DNA from: Roseiflexaceae bacterium
Lineage (GTDB): Bacteria; Chloroflexota; Chloroflexia; Chloroflexales; Roseiflexaceae
NCBI GenBank assembly: GCA_947462525.1
Contig: CANHPK010000027.1
Span: 1 to 11,298 of the forward strand
Direction of reading: 5' to 3'
DNA: 11,298 nucleotides
The stretch's first letter is position 1; every line of letters begins with the position of its first letter. The notes beneath the pieces were generated by a model. The model made no database searches and was not told the origin of the DNA. It worked only from the letters and a program-made list of their open reading frames with translations. The position numbers and the translations under genes are program-made. Positions 8,301 to 11,298 of this stretch are shown in pieces.

Positions 8301-8372
8301 CGGCATATGTGTTGCAATACCCGCCACCAGGAGCACAACTAGGGTCAAGATTCGTACAATGGGATTTTTCAT
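5337..8372 (-). CDS. Secreted Ig-like / RCC1 propeller protein, paralogue B
   Basis: The protein has 1011 residues from the ATG at 8372. I chose this start because MKNPIVRILTLVVLLVAGIA gives a normal signal peptide (cleavage near VTA, residue 29). Upstream in-frame ATG 8384 and TTG 8417 add a poor N-terminus, and no start has a strong ribosome site. Layout: 58-285 lectin-like module (NTSFE, SLNAEVASFLYQKLC, EFYHN, GYDGIRNIGFFGI); 308-400 Calx-beta-like (DFSIGTVSAG ... DTGEYVMFQL); 443-527, 531-614 and 619-704 Ig-like repeats each with two cysteines (VCTVT ... GTCTIT); 707-730 Thr-Pro linker; 731-1000 seven RCC1-type blades with W-G-x-N motifs (VTWGMN, FGWGAN, IAWGDN, KAWGSN, LAWGGN, IAWGRN and a last blade with VLGDQN); 1001-1011 Thr-Pro tail. 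Blade 1 carries PPCCGSG. It is probably a surface-exposed binding protein; its ligand is unknown. Unlike A and C, it has no Thr-Pro linker after DGVVHTITNL. Confidence 0.93.
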   Translation of the reverse strand: MKNPIVRILTLVVLLVAGIATHMPVHVTAQSDSRPVPGVGQGTAESVANAPLSARAIPTTSNPTINTAIAGVRTMANTSFEVTDFICSLDTGSWAYIRQEYMAGWFTAHPLSQEACNGVRGGATAYRPIELNPRADSPDGRIVASLNAEVASFLYQKLCVTSGESFDFEFYHNAGVSGVGRTDIAAFRMGIPSSLPSGSVAEDSYSREIIRASTTANSSGVATAASKTDGTGTTSSAASVVSGWGKYSGTHTLPSTGYDGIRNIGFFGIDSIGAGAGNLLDMISLGLEPLMDLGASRDATIIEGAAGSVKIRINGRVGAGTTIVLRKSEGTAVSDSDFSIGTVSAGALGTASATHTSGSNLWVITVPAGDYDGGVFPSNNRGGLTIPVTYTNDAVTDTGEYVMFQLGAPGASGASSNWNSSDPTCDGSFKNDGVVHTITNLSSQTITFGALSNKPIGTAPFSVAATTSSSGTVSYTSSTTGVCTVTSAGVVTLLTTGTCTITANAAQQTVGGTLYTVATPVPRSFTVTDAVQTIAFNPTNKVYTVAPYNLTASIAPATGSLLTYTTSTPSICTVSSSGNVDLLDVGECTVTVTAAGGTFGGIRYGPATVTKSFNATPAVQTITFPTLPEWRLYEGDEITPAATALSGQPVTYTTTTPLVCTIVGGKIKVIGLGKCTVKASAAAGTSGGVTYGAAADVTREFFITDSKPTETFTPTNTRTPTPTQTPTPIPFLLKKGAIGASFVLGLLQNDTLVTWGMNREFQANIPPCCGSGIQDIAVGTNFALALKGGRVFGWGANTKGQLKFPNTVQSGIKAVAAGGAHGLALTTAGKVIAWGDNSFTQANVPALTKAVTSVVGGNNHTVVLFADGTVKAWGSNSSKQSAPPKTLTGIVQIAAGLDHNLALTNKGLVLAWGGNTFGQAKIPNNAIDIKQVSAGTQFSMAVKNNGEVIAWGRNDYNQTFIPPEYTNIYSAFAGYANTILGLRNGRVIVLGDQNNGVAVSRTPTKTATPTP
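6180..6254 (-). repeat. Thr-Pro linker before the RCC1 propeller of B
   Basis: It encodes KPTETFTPTNTRTPTPTQ and TPTPIPF, joining the third Ig-like domain to the propeller. Paralogue C has the matching linker at about 9990-10067. Confidence 0.8.
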
Positions 8373-8535
8373 TCCGGCACACATACTCTCTGTTAAAAAG
8401 AATTTACAAGAAAACAACTTTCTTTCTCTATGTTATCACCATTATGGTTAAAAAAATTAATTATAAATCAACTCTAAAGAAACACAGTTTTTCAACTTCT
8501 CCAAAACCACTTCAATTGCGCGGGGTACCTCGGCC
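8373..8535 (-). promoter_or_regulatory. AT-rich upstream region of paralogue B, possible promoter
   Basis: The region is AT-rich with no credible gene. On the minus strand TTGATT (8466-8471) and CATAAT (8441-8446) are separated by 19 bases, a poor spacing for a sigma70-type promoter. TATAAT itself occurs at 8460-8465 without a clear -35 box. The sequence is not similar to the upstream region of paralogue A, so the two genes may be controlled differently. Confidence 0.3.
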
Positions 8536-8608
8536 TTGCTGCTGCGCCCTCAATAACATTTTGAGCAAGAAATGAAGAAAACGGGCGAGGTCGTCATCCT
8601 TGAAAAAG
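8536..8608. repeat. Decayed copy of the composite repeat
   Basis: CTTGCTGCTGCGCC, then a TTTTGAGC block and AAGAAAACGGGCGAG follow the order of the conserved unit tail with many changes. After it, GGGCGAGGTCGTCATCC (8583-8599) is close to the reverse complement of the right arm of the long hairpin in cluster 1, so a rearranged fragment is present. It borders the intact units of cluster 2. Confidence 0.5.
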
Positions 8609-8629
8609 CGGGCGAGGTGTACCTCGCCC
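8603..8629 (-). terminator. Terminator-like hairpin, last of cluster 2
   Basis: GGGCGAGGTGTACCTCGCCC at 8610-8629, followed on the minus strand by GCTTTTTCAA, an unbroken T5 tract. As in cluster 1, the unit farthest from its gene has the best T tract. Confidence 0.6.
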
Positions 8630-8653
8630 CTGATGCGCTCCTGACCTAGACAT

Positions 8654-8705
8654 CCCGTACGGCCGGGTCTCCCGTACGGCTGCGGCTCCCGTATGGGCCG
8701 CAGCA
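8654..8705. repeat. 17-bp minisatellite, about 3 diverged copies
   Basis: The copies are CCCGTACGGCCGGGTCT, CCCGTACGGCTGCGGCT and an 18-base CCCGTATGGGCCGCAGCA. This is the most diverged subarray. Confidence 0.85.
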
Positions 8706-8715
8706 TGCTGCGGCC
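8696..8715. repeat. 20-bp perfect palindrome
   Basis: GGCCGCAGCATGCTGCGGCC equals its own reverse complement. The matching sites in the other intact units are near-perfect (GGCCGCGGCATGCTGCGGCC, one G-T pair), apart from a more changed copy in each unit of cluster 1. Confidence 0.85.
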
Positions 8716-8754
8716 TATAGAGAATATTGAGCGGGGTTTATTGCAATACATAAA

Positions 8755-8780
8755 GAAAACGGGCGAGGTGTACCTCGCCC
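8755..8780 (-). terminator. Terminator-like hairpin, second of cluster 2
   Basis: The same 20-base hairpin at 8761-8780, followed on the minus strand by GTTTTCTTTATG. Confidence 0.5.
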
Positions 8781-8804
8781 CTGATGCGCTCCAGACCCCG
8801 ACAT

Positions 8805-8872
8805 CCCGTACGGCCGTGGCTCCCGTACGGCCGTGGCTCCCGTACGGCCGTGGCTCCCGTAAGGCCGCGGCA
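8805..8872. repeat. 17-bp minisatellite, 4 copies
   Basis: Three identical copies of CCCGTACGGCCGTGGCT and one CCCGTAAGGCCGCGGCA border copy. Identity between neighbouring copies suggests recent expansion. Confidence 0.92.
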
Positions 8873-8920
8873 TGCTGCGGCCCACAGAGGATGTTTGAGC
8901 GGGGTTTATTGCAATACATA

Positions 8921-8948
8921 AAGAAAACGGGCGAGGTGTACCTCGCCC
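8921..8948 (-). terminator. Terminator-like hairpin, first of cluster 2
   Basis: The 20-base hairpin at 8929-8948, followed on the minus strand by GTTTTCTTTATG. It is the first T-tract hairpin met by transcription leaving gene C. Confidence 0.5.
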
Positions 8949-8972
8949 CTGATGCGCTCCTGACCCCGACAT

Positions 8973-9006
8973 CCCGTAAGGCCGTGGCTCCCGTAAGGCC
9001 GCGGCA
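8973..9006. repeat. 17-bp minisatellite, 2 copies
   Basis: CCCGTAAGGCCGTGGCT followed by the border copy CCCGTAAGGCCGCGGCA. This is the shortest subarray and lies nearest to gene C. Confidence 0.88.
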
Positions 9007-9032
9007 TGCTGCGGCCCACAGAGGATGTTTGA

Positions 9033-9058
9033 GCGGGGTTTATTGCAATAAACCCCGC
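9033..9058. repeat. 26-bp perfect palindrome near paralogue C
   Basis: Arms GCGGGGTTTATTG (9033-9045) and CAATAAACCCCGC (9046-9058). The core is identical to the 40-bp palindrome after B, but the outer arms differ. A separate TTCCCCGCCCCCATGCAC follows at 9071-9088. Confidence 0.85.
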
Positions 9059-9105
9059 CCCAATCCAATCTTCCCCGCCCCCATGCACCCAGATTACTTC
9101 GTCTA

Positions 9106-9131
9106 TGACCATGCACGTAGGTGCATGGTCA
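9106..9131 (-). terminator. Hairpin containing the stop codon of paralogue C
   Basis: The same 11-bp stem and 4-base loop as after B, with the TGA of C forming the stem base. About 15 further bases of flank (GATTACYTCGTCTA) are also conserved between the two genes. Confidence 0.6.
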
Positions 9132-11298
9132 AGGCGTCGGGGTGGCCGTCTTGGTTGGTGTGCGCGAGACATCAACACCGTTGGTTTGGTCACCGATGAC
9201 GATGACGCGACCATTGCGCAAACCGAGGATGGTGTTGGCGTAGCCAGCCGCGACGGTGTAGATGTCAGTGTATTCGGGTGGGATCACATAGACGTTGTTG
9301 TCGTTACGGCCCCAACCAAACACTTTTCCGTCATTTTGGACCACCAGCGAGAACTGGTTGCCTGCGCTGACCTGCTTGACGTTGATGGCCGTCGCAGGCA
9401 CTGTCGCTTGCCCATATGCATTGCCGCCCCAGGCGATAACGGACCCGTCGCTGAGCAATGCAATCGAGTGATCGAGACCACCAGCGACCTGGATTACCTT
9501 CTTGGCGGGCTTGTTGGCAATCGACGCAGGGACCTTGTTCTGACCAGCAGAACTGCTGCCCCATGCCTGAACCGACCCGTCTTTCTTGATGACCAATGAG
9601 TGATTCGTACCGCCAGCAATTTGGATGACATCCTTCAAGCCTTTGGGTACCGACGATTGCTTGAAGCCGTTGTCTCCCCAGCTCAATACAGCACCTTTGC
9701 TCGTCAATGCCATACCATGCGCACCACCCGCTGCAATCGACGTGATGCCATTCTTGGTTCCTGTCGGGAACTTCAGTTGACCCTTCGTGTTTGCTCCCCA
9801 ACCAAACACCATGCCACCCTTGAGTGCCAGTGCAAAGTTCGTGCCGACGGCGACATCCGTAATACCCGAGCCACAGCATGGCGGAATATTGGCTTGGAAC
9901 TCGCGGTTCATGCCCCAGGTAATCAACGTACCGTTCTGGAGCAGACCGAGCACAAACGATGCACCAACCACGCCTTTCTTCATCAAGAACGGGATGGGTG
10001 TCGGGGTGTTGGTCGGTGTAAACGTCCGTGTGTTGGTCGGGGTCATCGTGGCAGTCGGGGTGTAGTTGGTCACAAAGAACTCACGGACCAGGTCTGCACT
10101 CGCGCCGTAGATGATGCCGCCACGCGTCCCACCGGCTTGTGCACCCTTAATGCTACACTTGCCGATGCTCACAAACGTGACGCGCTTGCCGACAACGGTA
10201 CACACAGCTGGCGTGGTGCTCGAGTAGACAATCTCGAGCCCAGACGATGACGTGCCTGTCAAATCCAATCCGGTTTGGTAGAGATGACTCTCTGGTAGCG
10301 TCGGGATGGTGAGCGACTGTGCGACAGGATTGACGGTAAACGATCGCGCAACCGATGGCGCTGCTGCGTAGGTCTTGCCGCTAGCAGATCCACCCGTTTG
10401 TGCTGCCGTGATGGTACAGGTCCCAGGGATGATCATGTCAACCAATCCACCGCTGGTTACCGTACAAATGGACGGCGTTGTCGATGTAAAGGTTACCGCC
10501 AACGTCGACGATGCAGTCGCAGCCACCGTGAAGTCTGGTGTGTTGTAGACCCGGTCCGTCAACGTCGCAAATGTGATGGTCTGTACTGCCTTGACGGTGA
10601 ACGACCGTACCACGTCTGGTGCGGCAGTGTAGAACACACCACCAATCGTGGTTGCAGCTGCCGATACCGTGATGGTACAGGTACCATCCGTCACTAAGGT
10701 AACCGAACCTGCACTGTTGATGGTACAGACAGACGGAGTGTTCGACACATAGGTCAATGTGTTACCGATGCTCGATGTAGCACTGATGGTGAACGCGCTG
10801 TCGTCGGCCTTTTTGTCGGGTGGTGACGCCCATACGATGTACTGCCCTGATGGGGTCGGTGTCGCCGTCGGCGTGTTGGTATAGGTCGGCGTCAACGTTG
10901 GTGTAAATGTGTTGGTCGGCGTGTTGGTGTACGTCGGCGTCAACGTTGGCGTGTTGGTGTATGTCGGCGTCGAGGTCGGTGCGAGATTGGTAATCGTATG
11001 CACCACGCCATCGTCTTTGAACGAACCGTCACAGGTTGGATCGCTCAAACCCCAATTGGTTGACGCACCATCATCCCCCGGGGCACCGAGCTGGAACATC
11101 ACATATTCGCCCGTGTCATTGATGACATCATAGGTGTAATTGACCGGAATGGTCAGCCCACCGCGGTTATTGGATGGGAAGAGGCCACCGTCATAGTCGC
11201 CAGCCGGCACGGCTATTTCCCATGTATCGGATCCACTCGTGTGCGTCACACTGGCCGTCCCGAGTGCACCGGCACTGACCGTCCCGATGCTGAAGTCG
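9129..11298 (-). CDS. Secreted Ig-like / RCC1 propeller protein, paralogue C (5' end outside window)
   Basis: 722 residues are visible; the frame is open to the right edge, and the sequence there (DFSIGTVSAGALGTASV) aligns with the middle of A and B, so the true start lies outside. A GTG at 11249 should not be taken as the start. Layout of the visible part: end of the Calx-beta-like segment (GDYDGGLFPSNNRGGL, DTGEYVMFQL); Thr-Pro linker of about 45 residues; three cysteine-paired Ig-like repeats; second Thr-Pro linker; seven-bladed RCC1-type propeller (about visible residues 437-710) with PPCCGSG in blade 1; tail SRTPTKTATPTP. The propeller has a 5-residue insertion before blade 5 relative to B (IANKPAKK). 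In the Calx-beta-like part it resembles A more than B. Its role is probably extracellular binding. Confidence 0.92.
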   Translation of the reverse strand, partial: DFSIGTVSAGALGTASVTHTSGSDTWEIAVPAGDYDGGLFPSNNRGGLTIPVNYTYDVINDTGEYVMFQLGAPGDDGASTNWGLSDPTCDGSFKDDGVVHTITNLAPTSTPTYTNTPTLTPTYTNTPTNTFTPTLTPTYTNTPTATPTPSGQYIVWASPPDKKADDSAFTISATSSIGNTLTYVSNTPSVCTINSAGSVTLVTDGTCTITVSAAATTIGGVFYTAAPDVVRSFTVKAVQTITFATLTDRVYNTPDFTVAATASSTLAVTFTSTTPSICTVTSGGLVDMIIPGTCTITAAQTGGSASGKTYAAAPSVARSFTVNPVAQSLTIPTLPESHLYQTGLDLTGTSSSGLEIVYSSTTPAVCTVVGKRVTFVSIGKCSIKGAQAGGTRGGIIYGASADLVREFFVTNYTPTATMTPTNTRTFTPTNTPTPIPFLMKKGVVGASFVLGLLQNGTLITWGMNREFQANIPPCCGSGITDVAVGTNFALALKGGMVFGWGANTKGQLKFPTGTKNGITSIAAGGAHGMALTSKGAVLSWGDNGFKQSSVPKGLKDVIQIAGGTNHSLVIKKDGSVQAWGSSSAGQNKVPASIANKPAKKVIQVAGGLDHSIALLSDGSVIAWGGNAYGQATVPATAINVKQVSAGNQFSLVVQNDGKVFGWGRNDNNVYVIPPEYTDIYTVAAGYANTILGLRNGRVIVIGDQTNGVDVSRTPTKTATPTP
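9990..10067 (-). repeat. Thr-Pro linker before the RCC1 propeller of C
   Basis: It encodes YTPTATMTPTNTRTFTPTNT and PTPIPF, at the same place as the B linker. The core TPTNTR and end TPTPIPF are conserved. Confidence 0.8.
10851..10988 (-). repeat. Thr-Pro linker of C with a 10-residue period
   Basis: It encodes repeats of LTPTYTNTPT (30 bases each) between the Calx-beta-like segment and the first Ig-like domain. Copies are nearly identical in DNA. The same junction has about 90 Thr-Pro residues in A and none in B. Confidence 0.85.

Larger units (their letters stand above)
8609..9058 (-). repeat. Composite tandem repeat cluster 2, 3' of paralogue C
   Basis: Units start at 8609, 8760 and 8928 (spacing 151 and 168; the difference of 17 equals one minisatellite copy). 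Unit order matches cluster 1: hairpin GGGCGAGGTGTACCTCGCCC, spacer CTGATGCGCTCC..CCCGACAT, 17-bp repeats (3, 4 and 2 copies), GGCCGC/GCGGCC palindrome, tail CACAGAGGATGTTTGAGCGG then GTTTATTGCAATACATAAAG. The unit next to gene C ends in a TTTATTGCAATAAA palindrome instead of running into another hairpin. Open frames through it are repeat artefacts. Confidence 0.9.

Noticed and set aside
4832..9058. CRISPR array
   Set aside because: Repeats contain an internal minisatellite and are similar along their whole length; there are no unique spacers of constant size and no cas genes.
8512..9214. Several 100-170 codon open frames on both strands through cluster 2
   Set aside because: Same repeat artefact; they overlap one another and the palindromes. 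The possible link of one of them to gene C by read-through is treated as a finding, not as a gene.
9129..11249. GTG at 11249 as the start of paralogue C
   Set aside because: The frame is open to the window edge and the upstream codons align with the middle of A and B, so this is an internal valine codon.

Overview
The window holds three large, related, secreted modular proteins, all on the minus strand and read right to left. The one nearest the right edge lacks its 5' end, the middle one is complete, and the left one lacks its 3' end. They share, in order, a secreted lectin-like/adhesion-like module, a Calx-beta-like segment, three cysteine-paired bacterial Ig-like domains, Thr-Pro linkers, and (seen in two of them) a seven-bladed RCC1-type beta-propeller. 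The signal peptides, the many Thr-Pro linkers and the disulfide-type cysteine pairs point to cell-surface or extracellular proteins. Large RCC1/Ig proteins with 'TPTxTPT' linkers are common in Chloroflexota (filamentous or Anaerolineae-like lineages). That is my best guess for the organism, but it is an inference from style, not from a marker gene.

Layout: 1-4469 is the 5' part of paralogue A, which has an extra N-terminal half (glycine-rich domain, two Ig-like domains, a cysteine-containing unknown segment and one more Ig-like domain). 4470-4831 is its AT-rich upstream region. 4832-5293 is a composite repeat cluster. 5337-8372 is paralogue B. 8373-8535 is its AT-rich upstream region, 8536-8608 a decayed repeat copy, and 8609-9058 a second composite repeat cluster. 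9129-11298 is the 3' part of paralogue C.

The most unusual part is the DNA downstream of B and C. In both, the stop codon is built into an 11-bp perfect hairpin. Next comes a palindrome around a TTTATTGCAATAAA core. Then follow tandem units of about 150-195 bp, each with a GC-rich terminator-like hairpin, a 17-bp minisatellite present in 2 to 5 copies, a GGCCGC...GCGGCC palindrome and a short conserved tail. The hairpins are followed by T-rich tracts only when read in the direction of the upstream gene, so each cluster looks like a series of intrinsic terminators. The gene 3' ends and their repeat cassettes look duplicated together, while the 5' regions of A and B are unrelated. No tRNA, rRNA, transposase, CRISPR array or metabolic gene is visible.
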